A stretch of DNA of 34,971 nucleotides from Zancudomyces culisetae (Eukaryota; Kickxellomycota; Harpellomycetes; Harpellales; Legeriomycetaceae), in NCBI GenBank assembly GCA_001969505.1, contig LSSK01001918.1, positions 1 through 34,971 on the forward strand, given 5' to 3'. Shown here piece after piece: positions 1 through 9,705 of this stretch; positions within the stretch are counted from its first letter, which is position 1, and each line of letters begins with the position of its first letter. The notes beneath the pieces are model-generated. The model saw only the letters and a list, made by a program, of their open reading frames with translations. It did no database searches and was not told the origin of the DNA. The position numbers were made by a program, and so were the translations under genes.

Positions 1-323
1 GTAGTGCTTAATTGAAGAAAAAAAAGTTTGTTAGATCACGCCAAAAAAATGAATAGTTGGAATCGAATACTTGGGGAATTAGATTGGATAGAAAAGAAGG
101 GAGAAACACTTGGCTTTTATTTTTGATTTGCAATTTTATTATCCAAGGCTATTTTTTTTTCGAAACCCAATTCTTTCTGCTCTCAGGAAAAACTATTTAA
201 CCCAAGAAATATACTTTTCAAGAGTATTCACAATTTTTAACTAAATAGAACCAAGGGATTGCTTTAAAGGAAAATTTAAAAAAATATAAAAGATAAGAAT
301 CAATCATAAAAATAAATACAAAA
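1..323 (+). other. Leader and promoter region of CYM1
   Basis: AT-rich non-coding DNA at the left edge of the window. It holds scattered T-runs and A-runs, and becomes strongly A-rich over the last 80 bases before the CYM1 start codon, as expected of a yeast 5' untranslated leader. I see no ORF of note, no RNA gene and no clear TATA element. Confidence 0.6.
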
Positions 324-3300
324 ATGTTAAAATCACCTCGAATTTTAAACAGAAAACTAGTCCCAAAGAATGTTAAGGTTAGCAAAACAGCTTTGACCCG
401 AAATTTTTCCGCAATTCCCGCTCACATAAAAATAGCCAAGAGTAGTGCTCAGTCAAACAAAACTAGTATTTGTCACCAATACAATGGAGCCAGGAGAAGT
501 TACTCGATAGAACTAAGCCAGGGAGGATTGGCAAAGAAAGCAGGGGCAAAAGCAGGATATATTAGAAAGGAGTATACGGTTGGCCAGGTGATTGAGGGCT
601 TTGAGGTCAAAAAAGTGAAAAAAATTAAAGAATATGATATTGATGCAGTCATACTAGAAGATACAAGAACAGGAGCTCAGTGGTTACACTTGGGCAAAGA
701 CGACAGTAACAACGTGTTCAGCGTGGGCTTCAACACTTCCCCAAGCAACAGCAAAGGTATTCCGCATATCTTGGAACACGTGGCGCTGTGTGGGAGCAAA
801 AATTATCCTGTACGTGATCCATTTTTCAAAATGCTCAATAGATCTCTATCGACATTCATGAATGCTTGGACAGCACATAACTACACACAGTATCCCTTTT
901 CCACGCAGAATATGCAAGACTACCAAAACTTGCAAGAGGTATATTTGGATGCTGTCTTTAACCCCTTGCTCCGAAAAAAAGATTTCGAGCAGGAAGGATG
1001 GCGATTGGAAAAGACAGAAGAGGGGCAGGAGGCAAAAGATGGAAACAAGTTTGAGATTAAAGGAGTGGTCTACAATGAAATGAAGGGTGTGTTTTCAGAT
1101 GCCGATAATGTGCTACAATCAAAGGGTGATCAAAGTTTTTTCAAGGGAACTACATACCAATACGAAAGTGGAGGAGAGCCAATGGAGGTACCAAAGCTTG
1201 GATATGAAGAGTTGGTAGAGTTTTATAAAACACATTATCATCCAAGCAATAGCAAGTTTTATTCTTACGGAAGCTTTGAATTGGAACCACAGTTGAAGCG
1301 TGTGAGCAAAATTCTAGGCAACTATTCACGGCTAGAGCCACATAAACAGCAAGACTTGGATAACATCAAGCACAGCGTTGAAAGAGAAGGGGGCGAATTT
1401 TTTGTTGAGATTGAGGGGCCAGTTGAGAGCGCAGAGAGCGTAGAGAAACAAAATAAATATTCAGTGAGCTATCTGATGAACGAAGTCAACAATACTTATG
1501 AAACTTTTGTGGCAGGGCTATTTTCAACATTGCTGTTAAATGGTACATCTGCACCGATGCACAAGGCGCTGATAGATAGTGGGTTGTGTGCAGACTACTC
1601 GGCAAACAGTGGATACAACAATCAGACCAGAGAAACATCGCTGACAATTGGGTGCCAAGGCGTGTCACGACAGGACTTGGAACACATAGACCAGGCAATT
1701 ACGCAGACAATTGAGCAGGTGCATCGTGATGGGTTTGAACCCATGCGTATAGATGCTGCAATACACAGTCTCGAATTGATGGTCAAGCATGATAGTGCGC
1801 ATTTTGGAATGAACGTTATGAAGAGCATAAACGCAAGCTGGTTTTTGGGGAACAAGAATCCTATCGAGCTGGTTGAATATGAAGAAAACTTGAATAAAAT
1901 TAAGGAAAAACTGGCAGTTAACCAGGATATCTTTAAGGAACTTATTGAAAAATATTTACTGAACTCTCAACACAAAATGAAGCTACTGATGAAGGCCAAT
2001 CCTGACTATTCAGCCAAACTTGAAATACAGGAGCAAAAACTGACTGCCCAAGTTATTGAAGAGTACTTGGCGTCCCAAAAATCGAAGCAAACCAAGCAAA
2101 CCGAACAAGAAGACGAAGAAAAGGATGAGGAATGTCTTCCCTCTCTCAAACTTAGCCAGGTTGACAAACAAACTACTAGATATGTGCTGGATCATTGCAG
2201 CATCAACAAAGTACCTGTACAAACAAGAATCACTCCCAAGACAAACGGAATCAGCTATGTCACAGCACTTCACAGTCTCAACCAAGGATCTGTGCTGGAT
2301 AGTGAGCTTATCCCATACTTGACACTGTTCTGTGATAGTTTGACATACTTGGGTACTCGTGACAAATCCATGGCTGAACTTGAAACTGAAATCAACCTGC
2401 GAACCGGTGGATTCTCAATTTCACCATACGTAGCATCGGATTATGCTGATCCAAATAATGATGTGCAGTTTGGAATATCTATTGGCTCCAACTGTCTGGA
2501 TGCTGATGTAGCACATATGTACAGATTGTACGGCGAGTTGGTAGCAGAAACCGACTTTGAAAAACATGCCACACGCTTGCAGACCCTTATCACAGCGAGT
2601 GCAGCTGGTGCGTTCAACAAAGTTGTAGGTAGTGGACATGGGTATGCAATGAACTTGGCAGCAAAAGATTTGGACCACGAAGCACATTTCAATTATCTCA
2701 CAAGTGGGCTGGGGCAGGTGCAATTTATTGGCCGCTTGAGTTCTGCCAACATCGACGATGTTGTGTCAAAACTCAAACAGATCCAAAAGGCTGTTCTGGC
2801 CAGTAGCATCAAGGTTGCCATCAATGTATCTACCGAAACTGCTGCTGATCAAAACACCCAACAACTATCTAAGCTATTGACTTCGGCCTTTGCAGCACGT
2901 TCGGCTGCCTTTGGCAATGAGAGCACTAATGTCAGCTGGTTTGTTCCCAGTCCAAACTCAAACACAGCATTTAAACTGCCTTTTGCCACCAACTTTGCAG
3001 CGCGTGCGATCAAGACTGGTCCAACATATTCACACCACGACTCGGCTGTACTACAGGTTCTGAGTAAACTGTTGGGTCCCAACCACCTGCACCCACAGAT
3101 CCGTGAGCTCAATGGAGCATACGGGTCAGGATGCTTGTTTTCGCCCATTACTGGTCTGCTATCATTCTTTTCGTATCGCGATCCCAACCCACAATTCTCA
3201 CTTTCGACTTTTGATCGCTCCCACACTTTTGTTTCGTCCTCTAAGGATGCAATCGCTGCAAAGCTACTAGACCAAGCCAAGCTGTCTGTCTTTAAAGACA

Positions 3301-3572
3301 TCGACTCGCCCATCGCCTCGTATCAACAAGGAAAGACCTACTTCCGCACCGGAATCACTGATGATATGCGCCAGACTCGACGTCAAGCCATTCTTGATGT
3401 CACCACAGCTGACATATTAGCCGCTGCTGAGACCTACATCAACCCCGCAAACCTTCCCCTCTCCTGTGACGCAGCCATATGTGACAACGCTAGCTTCGAA
3501 TCAATTGTTAGCAACAGCGACGGCAAGAGTAAATGGAATTCCATTGATCTTTCTCTTTCTCTGCAACCTTAA
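324..3572 (+). CDS. CYM1: Mitochondrial presequence protease (PreP/Cym1, M16C metallopeptidase)
   Basis: A single-exon gene of 1082 aa. Cym1/PreP degrades cleaved targeting presequences and other short unfolded peptides in the mitochondrial matrix or intermembrane space. The inverted zinc motif HILEH lies at residues 148-152 (His148 and His152 as ligands, Glu151 as the base). The distal ligand is probably Glu252 in YNEMKGVFSD. The family block CGSKNYPVRDPFFKMLNRSL follows the zinc motif directly. Four M16-type domains fit the length (the yeast protein is about 990 aa). The extra length is a basic N-terminal region of about 70 residues, which would include the targeting signal, and a charged Lys/Gln/Glu linker near residues 585-620. 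The ATG at 324 is preceded by an A-rich leader. The gene converges on MRC1, with 245 bases between the stop codons. Confidence 0.95.
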   Translation: MLKSPRILNRKLVPKNVKVSKTALTRNFSAIPAHIKIAKSSAQSNKTSICHQYNGARRSYSIELSQGGLAKKAGAKAGYIRKEYTVGQVIEGFEVKKVKKIKEYDIDAVILEDTRTGAQWLHLGKDDSNNVFSVGFNTSPSNSKGIPHILEHVALCGSKNYPVRDPFFKMLNRSLSTFMNAWTAHNYTQYPFSTQNMQDYQNLQEVYLDAVFNPLLRKKDFEQEGWRLEKTEEGQEAKDGNKFEIKGVVYNEMKGVFSDADNVLQSKGDQSFFKGTTYQYESGGEPMEVPKLGYEELVEFYKTHYHPSNSKFYSYGSFELEPQLKRVSKILGNYSRLEPHKQQDLDNIKHSVEREGGEFFVEIEGPVESAESVEKQNKYSVSYLMNEVNNTYETFVAGLFSTLLLNGTSAPMHKALIDSGLCADYSANSGYNNQTRETSLTIGCQGVSRQDLEHIDQAITQTIEQVHRDGFEPMRIDAAIHSLELMVKHDSAHFGMNVMKSINASWFLGNKNPIELVEYEENLNKIKEKLAVNQDIFKELIEKYLLNSQHKMKLLMKANPDYSAKLEIQEQKLTAQVIEEYLASQKSKQTKQTEQEDEEKDEECLPSLKLSQVDKQTTRYVLDHCSINKVPVQTRITPKTNGISYVTALHSLNQGSVLDSELIPYLTLFCDSLTYLGTRDKSMAELETEINLRTGGFSISPYVASDYADPNNDVQFGISIGSNCLDADVAHMYRLYGELVAETDFEKHATRLQTLITASAAGAFNKVVGSGHGYAMNLAAKDLDHEAHFNYLTSGLGQVQFIGRLSSANIDDVVSKLKQIQKAVLASSIKVAINVSTETAADQNTQQLSKLLTSAFAARSAAFGNESTNVSWFVPSPNSNTAFKLPFATNFAARAIKTGPTYSHHDSAVLQVLSKLLGPNHLHPQIRELNGAYGSGCLFSPITGLLSFFSYRDPNPQFSLSTFDRSHTFVSSSKDAIAAKLLDQAKLSVFKDIDSPIASYQQGKTYFRTGITDDMRQTRRQAILDVTTADILAAAETYINPANLPLSCDAAICDNASFESIVSNSDGKSKWNSIDLSLSLQP

Positions 3573-3817
3573 TTTTCTTCTCACCATATTCACCTTTCTC
3601 TTTTTTCTCCCACTTTTTGTGGTCTTTTAATATTTCTACTGTCTTAATTTGTTACCAACCCTTATCCATTAATAAACACATTAAAGTATTAAATAAAATA
3701 AAATAAAAAGAAGCTAAGTAGCATTCCAGTCTACATCAACTATTTCTACGATAACTATCCCAACCCCTCCTCCCCATTAGCCCATTTAGCTTGCAATTCC
3801 ATTTACCCTCTTTGCTC

Positions 3818-6367
3818 TTAATCATCATCGTCTTCATAGAATCCGCTAATCGAGTGGTTAAACATCACCGCATCTACAAATGCCTTGTTTTTCGGGTTTT
3901 TGGCCATCTTATTCAAATTACTATCCTTAATCTCCTGCTTGGCCAGCCGCTGCTTCAATCCACGGCGCGCCATCATCCGTTCCACTCGCGTCTGTCGAGT
4001 ATTGTAATCTTCATCATTATCTGCAGAATATTCTGTTATGTACTGCCCCCTCATCCGCTGATCTCGTGTTCCTGCTTTAGCCATTCTTCCACTTGTCAAA
4101 TCATCTATCAACTTTCTAACGTGTTTGTCGTCTTTTTCAACATCGTATTCCAAGTGCTTTTTTGCCAATTCTATCCTCTCTTTCGTGTTTTCTCCCTGGA
4201 CCCCGGCTTTCCCTTTATCATCATGGTCTATCATCTCGTCTTCTCGTAACAACCTATCCTCTTCATCTTCTTCCAACCCTTCATAATATTTATCTACCTC
4301 CTCGTCCTCGAACCGCTCTTTCTCTGTTTGCACCCTTCCGAATCTCTGCCCCATAATCCCATCCATATGTACCTCCTTTTCAATTTCCTTTTCTCCCTCG
4401 TCACCACTACTCTCGCTTCCAAGCTCAGCTTCTTGCTCAACAAACTTGCTCCTTTTTACTTTTTCTTTTTTTTCTCTTCCTGCTACTTCTTTTCTTTTTA
4501 CCAATCTCCCCCCTTTTCTCCTAGGCTCACCCTCTTCTAATTCTCTGAAAACCATACTTGGAATATTATCCTCAGGCGTATCCTCCAACATTTGCGTGGG
4601 AATTGTTGCCACCTCCTCACCATCTTTCCTGCTTTGGCTATTTCCTCCAACTCTACGCCTGATACTTATTTTTACACTTTCCTCGTCATCATCGTCATCG
4701 TCGTCATTTTCGTTGTCGTCACCGGCACTGACTCCCTCTCTATCCTCATCCTCCTCCTCTTCTTTTTGTTCCTGCTCCTCCTCTTCTTCACTATCACTAG
4801 CCTCATCATCTATCAAACTCTTGTAATTTTCGTCGTCTTTGAATTCATCAAAGCCTCCTTTTGTACCCTTATGATGTTGTGGTGTGAATAGCATTGAGTC
4901 TTGCGTATCCATATCCATCATTTCACCCTCTCCCCCTTCTTCGTCTTTCTCTTCTTCCGCATCTTCCTCTTCCTCTTCCTCTTCCTCTTCCTCTTCCTCT
5001 TCCTCATTTCCCTCACTGCTTTGTTTATTTTTCGATCCTTTCAAGTTCTCTTCCATATCATTGTCAACATCATCCTCTTCCTCCTTCCCCTTTTTCTCAT
5101 CATCATTACCCCTGACGTCACCCTGCTCAGTTTGACTATGTTGTGTCATCACTGCTTCCCATAGGATTTTGCTCAACTTTTTCATCCCCTTTGGCCCATC
5201 AATGCCTCTTGTAAGGATCTCATCCATACTATTTAATTTCTCTCCACCTGCATGTTTTTGAGTCATCTTTTTATCATCTCCAGTTCTCGCTAGTTCTACA
5301 TTATCTTTTTTCGCAACTTCTATAGTTTTCACCTTCTCTTCACTTGTATTTATAGACTTGAATTCCTTTTTTACCTTGATACTACTATTTGTGATTTCCA
5401 ATTCCATGTAGTCTTCATCTTCCATTGCGTTACTAGCGTTATTTCCATTATCAACACCAGTGCTACCAATATCACTAATATTTTTTTGCGACCCGAGTAT
5501 CGATTTTTCTTTGACTACCTTATTCCTGTTTCTTAGTCGTGCTAGGAACCAGTTGATATCCTTTTTATCAACCTTTGGTTCTATATTAATCGACGAGCTT
5601 CGCAATATTCTTTCCGTTTCTTTCCTCATTTCTTCTATTGCCTTTTTACTCAGTTTTTTGGTCTTTTTTCGTGCCTCTTCTCTATCTTTTGCACCATCTA
5701 TGATAATCTCTACGAGTTGTTTTTCACCATTTTCTGCACCACCTATACCAATATTTCTATCTTCAATACTCAGTGGATGCGGATTCTGAGGTTTATACAC
5801 CTCCTCTGCACCATTATTGTTTTTGTCGAGTTTATCAGTTCCCAACCTCCCTGTGATACCGCCATCCAACCACGAGTTAAATACATCAACAGCCATTTCG
5901 TTATTTTGAACTTCCTCTACTTCTTTTAATTTTTGTTTGTCCAAAGAGCTGTCATCAACCTTTATCTTTCCCACAGAATCAGCAACGTTTCTGATTTCTT
6001 TCCCAATATTTCCCCCCTCAAAGTCCATCGATATTTCTTCAAATCCTGAAAATTCTTCCCCTATACCCATATCTTTTGCTGTACTCTCATCGTATGTATC
6101 CCTATTTGGTTTTTCGTACTCCTCTTCACTATCACTTTCGTCACTGTCTAGCAAGCCGCCAAGTAGTCCTCCCAACAGTGATTTATTACTTTTATCACCA
6201 ACCTCTCTACCTACTCCCGCTTCTTTGAATTCCTCGAACACTTTCCACTTGTAGTTTTTGTTTGAATCTGCATTTTCCGATTCTTGTACCGCCTTTTCCT
6301 CTTCCTCCTCTCCTTCATTGCCATTTAATGTGAAGTTTTCCTCCCAATTATCTTCCACCCTACTCAT
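3818..6367 (-). CDS. MRC1: Mrc1/Claspin-like replication checkpoint mediator
   Basis: An 849-aa, highly acidic, low-complexity protein. Mrc1/Claspin travels with the replication fork and passes the Mec1/ATR signal to the Rad53/Chk1 kinases. Two conserved segments support the call. The middle has LSKKAIEEMRKETERIL, followed by a NWFLARLRNR stretch, the pattern seen in Mrc1 and claspin. The C terminus (about residues 735-845) has VRKLIDDLTSGRM, a basic RMMARRGLKQRL block and MAKNPKNKAFVDAV, the Mrc1-like C-terminal domain. At least six SQ/TQ sites occur and could be kinase targets. A long poly-Glu run is encoded by a hexamer repeat. The true start is uncertain: the frame stays open for 39 more codons upstream, to a TAA at 6485-6487, without another ATG, so an upstream exon is possible. 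An antisense Ser/Phe-rich ORF set is only the shadow of the acidic codons. Confidence 0.85.
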   Translation of the reverse strand: MSRVEDNWEENFTLNGNEGEEEEEKAVQESENADSNKNYKWKVFEEFKEAGVGREVGDKSNKSLLGGLLGGLLDSDESDSEEEYEKPNRDTYDESTAKDMGIGEEFSGFEEISMDFEGGNIGKEIRNVADSVGKIKVDDSSLDKQKLKEVEEVQNNEMAVDVFNSWLDGGITGRLGTDKLDKNNNGAEEVYKPQNPHPLSIEDRNIGIGGAENGEKQLVEIIIDGAKDREEARKKTKKLSKKAIEEMRKETERILRSSSINIEPKVDKKDINWFLARLRNRNKVVKEKSILGSQKNISDIGSTGVDNGNNASNAMEDEDYMELEITNSSIKVKKEFKSINTSEEKVKTIEVAKKDNVELARTGDDKKMTQKHAGGEKLNSMDEILTRGIDGPKGMKKLSKILWEAVMTQHSQTEQGDVRGNDDEKKGKEEEDDVDNDMEENLKGSKNKQSSEGNEEEEEEEEEEEEEEDAEEEKDEEGGEGEMMDMDTQDSMLFTPQHHKGTKGGFDEFKDDENYKSLIDDEASDSEEEEEQEQKEEEEDEDREGVSAGDDNENDDDDDDDEESVKISIRRRVGGNSQSRKDGEEVATIPTQMLEDTPEDNIPSMVFRELEEGEPRRKGGRLVKRKEVAGREKKEKVKRSKFVEQEAELGSESSGDEGEKEIEKEVHMDGIMGQRFGRVQTEKERFEDEEVDKYYEGLEEDEEDRLLREDEMIDHDDKGKAGVQGENTKERIELAKKHLEYDVEKDDKHVRKLIDDLTSGRMAKAGTRDQRMRGQYITEYSADNDEDYNTRQTRVERMMARRGLKQRLAKQEIKDSNLNKMAKNPKNKAFVDAVMFNHSISGFYEDDDD
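4963..5004. repeat. Perfect CTTCCT hexamer repeat (7 copies) inside MRC1
   Basis: Seven uninterrupted copies of CTTCCT on the plus strand, read as GAG/GAA codons by MRC1. This gives the core of a poly-glutamate run, extended by interrupted Glu codons on either side. The repeat is in frame and a multiple of six, so changes in copy number would alter only the Glu count. Confidence 0.95.
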
Positions 6368-7282
6368 TCTTCTTTTCCTCCTGTTTTTCCTTTGGTTTGA
6401 ACCACCAGTTGATTCTCGTACTTTTTTTTGTCGATTTAGAGTATTGTGACAGTTATGGTCTACGATATCAACAACTTTTGGCTGTTACTCTGCATTTACC
6501 GACTGTTTGATATACTTGTCTTCTAATATTAAATATAATAAACAAGATTCATTGAAAACTATTTGTCCAAAATCCAATTTCGATGTTCTGTTTTTCACTT
6601 CTGATAATATTTTCGTGTGGATTTCGCCAAATTTAATCCAATAGTTCCATTTGTTTTTATTTACTTTTTTTTTTTTGAACCAGAAAAAATAAACAACTTT
6701 CAAATAATTCACCCCTTTTCGCACCAAATAAAAAAGCAAGTGTAACAAGAATTATTAACAATTCCACCAGAGTCTATGAGAGAGCTCCTTTAGTATGTTG
6801 GGTATATATCCGAAAATAAGTAAATACCTGCTTATACTTTGGGTATAAACAGTACGCACTTAGTAAATACCTTGGAGACAATTAGTGGTAGTTCAACACA
6901 TTCCGTCAAAGCCAGAGACAAGATTGCTGTTATGATTCAGTATACCGAATCATATATATGATGTTTAATCCACTCTACTGGATATTCACACTAATTTACA
7001 CCTGTTTTAACAGGTTTTGATAATCGCTTTTATTTTAGGAGCTGGGAAAAAACAGATTATTGTAATTCCTACTAGTTATGCATATTATGGGAATATTATA
7101 CGAGAGGGCTCTGTACCCTTGATAGGGAATGACTATCCGATTAACGTAATATTATAAAAACGAACTACCAACTTTAATACAAATAATAACATTTATATGA
7201 AATATAAAAATATATAGTAAAAGAATTAAATTTCCAGATAACTACATAATGTGATTATTAAAGCTCTAGCTATCTAATCTAA

Positions 7283-7338
<56 letters not shown>

Positions 7339-7377
7339 TACATACATACACACAAACACATGTACACTTGGATCCAA
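6368..7377. other. MRC1 upstream region with a same-frame ORF
   Basis: About 1 kb with no firm gene. On the minus strand, 6368-6484 continues the MRC1 frame (39 codons, basic, without an ATG). After the TAA at 6485-6487 the same frame is again open up to about 6748, without an ATG. Its product contains SKLDFGQIVFNES and looks more coding-like than chance. The segment 6780-7260 is AT-rich and holds nothing I recognise on either strand. The CA microsatellite at 7287-7350 closes the region. No tRNA B-box or snRNA signature was found by eye. Confidence 0.5.
7287..7350. repeat. (CA)24 microsatellite followed by (TACA)4
   Basis: Positions 7287-7334 are 24 uninterrupted CA dinucleotides. Positions 7335-7350 are four TACA units, followed by a degenerate CACAAACACA tail. 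It is the longest simple repeat in the window and sits in non-coding DNA just beyond the stop codon of the minus-strand ORF at 7378-7602. Confidence 0.98.
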
Positions 7378-7602
7378 TTAAACCAACCCTTTATATACAT
7401 TATATGAAGCTATGGACCCTCCGGACCGCACCCATTCAAATACGAACAGATACTTCATTCGGTAGTATGTTGATGGTGTACTGTATTTAACTTCTATTTT
7501 GGAGCTACTGACCTCTAGATTTTTCAGAGCTTTCTCGTGCGCAGTCTTGTGACCTGCTAAGGGTTGATGTTCGTTGTTTTTGGTGCTCCTAGGTTCTTCC
7601 AT
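7378..7602 (-). CDS. Possible small protein of 74 aa, unrecognised
   Basis: An ATG-started ORF with an in-frame stop shortly upstream and an A-rich leader, isolated in more than 2 kb without other genes. The N-terminal half is polar and charged (MEEPRSTKNNEHQPLAGHK), and the C-terminal part is richer in aromatic and hydrophobic residues (YYRMKYLFVFEWVRSGG). I do not recognise a family. Codon composition and length are not decisive. It may be a genuine small gene, an exon of one, or a chance ORF. The (TG)n repeat on its strand would lie in its 3' untranslated region. Confidence 0.3.
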   Translation of the reverse strand: MEEPRSTKNNEHQPLAGHKTAHEKALKNLEVSSSKIEVKYSTPSTYYRMKYLFVFEWVRSGGSIASYNVYKGLV

Positions 7603-8514
7603 AGCAAATTTTTGTTTGTTTTTCTATCTCGATTTTGGTTCTGTATGTGATTCTTTTTAAGCGCTGTATCTGGTTATTTCAACTTATCTTTCATACATTG
7701 ATTTTGCTGACTCTATGCTTTAAACGTTGCAATTAAGGTTGCAAATTATTGATGATAATAGTTCTGGTCGTATTTTATTTTTTGTGTTACTTATTCAAGT
7801 TTATAAATAGCGGAATATACGATACAATATATAATTTTATTTTCCCTGCTAATACATAGTTATGTATGTTTGAAAAATATTTCATATGTAAGTAAGGCTT
7901 CACGAAAAATGCTACGTGAACAGTATATACCTCTCCCAGTGCGCTATTTTTTTTGTATCTCTTGTGTATTTATTGGCTTATTTTACAACAGAATGTATTC
8001 ATTTTTTTCGGAGAAAATACCTTTCTATGTGGTTTATTAAAATAATTGTATCTGCCATTTTATATAAACTTATAAATATCAATGTATGGGAGTAAGTGTT
8101 TGTGAAAGACTTTAGATGTATTTTCCGCTCTCATTGGGCTTGCGTTCCAACTCATAAAAACATTTATTTGAGTAAATATAATCATTTTTTATGCGATTTT
8201 ACCCTGGGCTAGAAATAAAGATTTCTTTGACCCAACATTTCAGGTATTAAGTTATACCAGCTAACCAATTTTCTAAGATCTGTGCACCAACAAAGAATAC
8301 TAGCCTTGTTTATTATTACTATCACATTAACATATTTGTGATCAGTGCCAGAAACACCTAATACATTCAAAAACAGTTGTTAAACCTAATGGTAAATTAA
8401 TAATAAAAAAAGTGAATTGAAACGGCGTAAAAAACGCATTCACAAAAGAAAACGAATCTGATGCTCAAGGGGTCGATTTCAGTCCTGTTGTATCTGTCGT
8501 TAACATCGTCTTCA
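7603..8514. other. AT-rich intergenic region, nothing recognised
   Basis: About 900 bases of AT-rich DNA with frequent stops in all frames. I see no ORF of 50 codons, no tRNA-like folding signature and no long repeat. Confidence 0.5.
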
Positions 8515-8625
8515 TCACAAGTGGCACATTTCTGTAATATACTGCTTCCTACCGCCATCAATATATTTTACCAGTCTGTATAATTCCTCTAGGTGCTCCC
8601 TCTCATGTATGTACACTGTCGTTCT
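8515..8625 (-). other. Short coding-like fragment downstream of ATG3
   Basis: A 36-codon open stretch reads as a polar, helix-like peptide containing EREHLEELYRLVKYIDGG, and ends with TGA at 8515. It has no ATG of its own. Alternatively, 8532-8571 could be a 40-nt intron (GTAAAA...TTACAG) that joins LEELYRL to KCATCDEDDVNDRYNR in another frame. Both readings look more protein-like than the surrounding DNA. It could be a terminal exon, a gene remnant, or chance. The ACAG acceptor of the spliced version does not match the TAG habit of the neighbouring genes. Confidence 0.2.
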
Positions 8626-8758
8626 TTATTGTGTACATTGAATTACATGCAAAATAAAAAGTCTAAACGATTCAAAAAATAAGAAAATAAAAACAAAGAA
8701 ACAAAGAAACAAACAAGATGTCAAGTTCTTGCACCACACACTAAATTCGATTGTCATC

Positions 8759-9705
8759 TCATAATTCAGAGGACATTGTGTAATCATACTCGATAGTTGG
8801 CAGGACCGTGCTAATAAACTTCAAGAAAATAATAAGATATTGTTCAACACGAACCTCACGATTGCCCTCAATACTCATTTCAATAATCTTCTTCATTACA
8901 TTTGCATGTTTGCACGGATGGATACTGGCCTGTTGAGTAGGTAAATGTGGATGAGGTTCAATAGTAACCGTCTTTTTGGCATGTTCCTGGCTTATATCCT
9001 CAAAAATGTCTTTTGATGATAAAGGAATGTCGTCCTCGTCATATCCACAGAGCCAAACCCGGGGCGTTTGATAGTATTTATCGTAGGTAATGCTTATATC
9101 ATATGTACGCGTCCTCAAAATATTTGTATTTTGCTTTACACCTGCCTCTTCTCCATCGGATTCTATATTGCAGTAGTCTTCAATGTCTGGGATATCCTCG
9201 ATGTTTTGTGATTCCTCTTCGATTTCGTCGATTTCTTCAATTTCGTTTGCGGCTTCTGGTACATGGTCTGCATAAGTCGAAATCCATTCTCCATCATTCT
9301 CCTCTTTTTCTGCGCCAATTTCCATCTGTTTGACCCGTCGAAGGCAAGGTACCTTTTTTGTTATCAAAAACTGCTTGTCTCTTGGCAGGTAATCCTTAGT
9401 TTTGCCCTTTACACCTGTTTCCCAATGCCAAGTCGGGCATTTGAAGACCAAGTAATCTCCTGCTGCTATAAACTATATTTGCCCATCCAAGAAGGGGAGC
9501 GTGGGGAGACGAATAAGAAAAACGATTAGCGTTTAATACTATTTTTTCTTTAATTTCGTTTTGAAATACCACTATATAATACTCAAAAATTAGTAAAAAT
9601 TACCTCTTCAGGAGTCAGAACTCCGGTTTCCTTGAATTTCGAGTTTTTGAGCAGCGGGTTAAAGTATTCTCTTACTCCATGAATAAGCGAATTCAGTGTG
9701 GTCAT
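8759..9705 (-). CDS. ATG3: Autophagy E2-like enzyme Atg3 (2 exons)
   Basis: Exons 9705-9604 and 9472-8759 (complement) join to 271 aa across a 131-nt intron (GTAATT...TATAG). Atg3 takes activated Atg8 from Atg7 and passes it to phosphatidylethanolamine, building the autophagosome membrane. Exon 1 supplies the conserved start (MTTLNSLIHGVREYFNPLLK, then LTPEE), joined in frame to FIAAGDYLVFKCPTWHWETG. The catalytic cysteine is in HPCKHANVMKK. LPTIEYDYT near the C terminus is also typical. An acidic, disordered middle region (EIEEIDEIEEESQNIEDIPD) corresponds to the flexible Atg7-binding and Atg8-binding insert. The protein is slightly shorter than the 310-aa yeast one. The start was chosen because it completes the family N terminus. 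Confidence 0.95.

Noticed and set aside
2849-3313. 154-codon antisense ORF inside CYM1
   Set aside because: It is a long shadow frame within a well-conserved coding region and resembles no family.
3791-6449. Several plus-strand Ser/Phe/Leu-rich ORFs across MRC1
   Set aside because: They are the antisense of acidic Glu/Asp codons. The minus strand carries the conserved Mrc1 motifs.
6781-7260. Possible tRNA or snRNA gene in the long intergenic region
   Set aside because: A GTTCAA-like string near 6890 has no matching A-box or cloverleaf. No snRNA core sequence was found on either strand.
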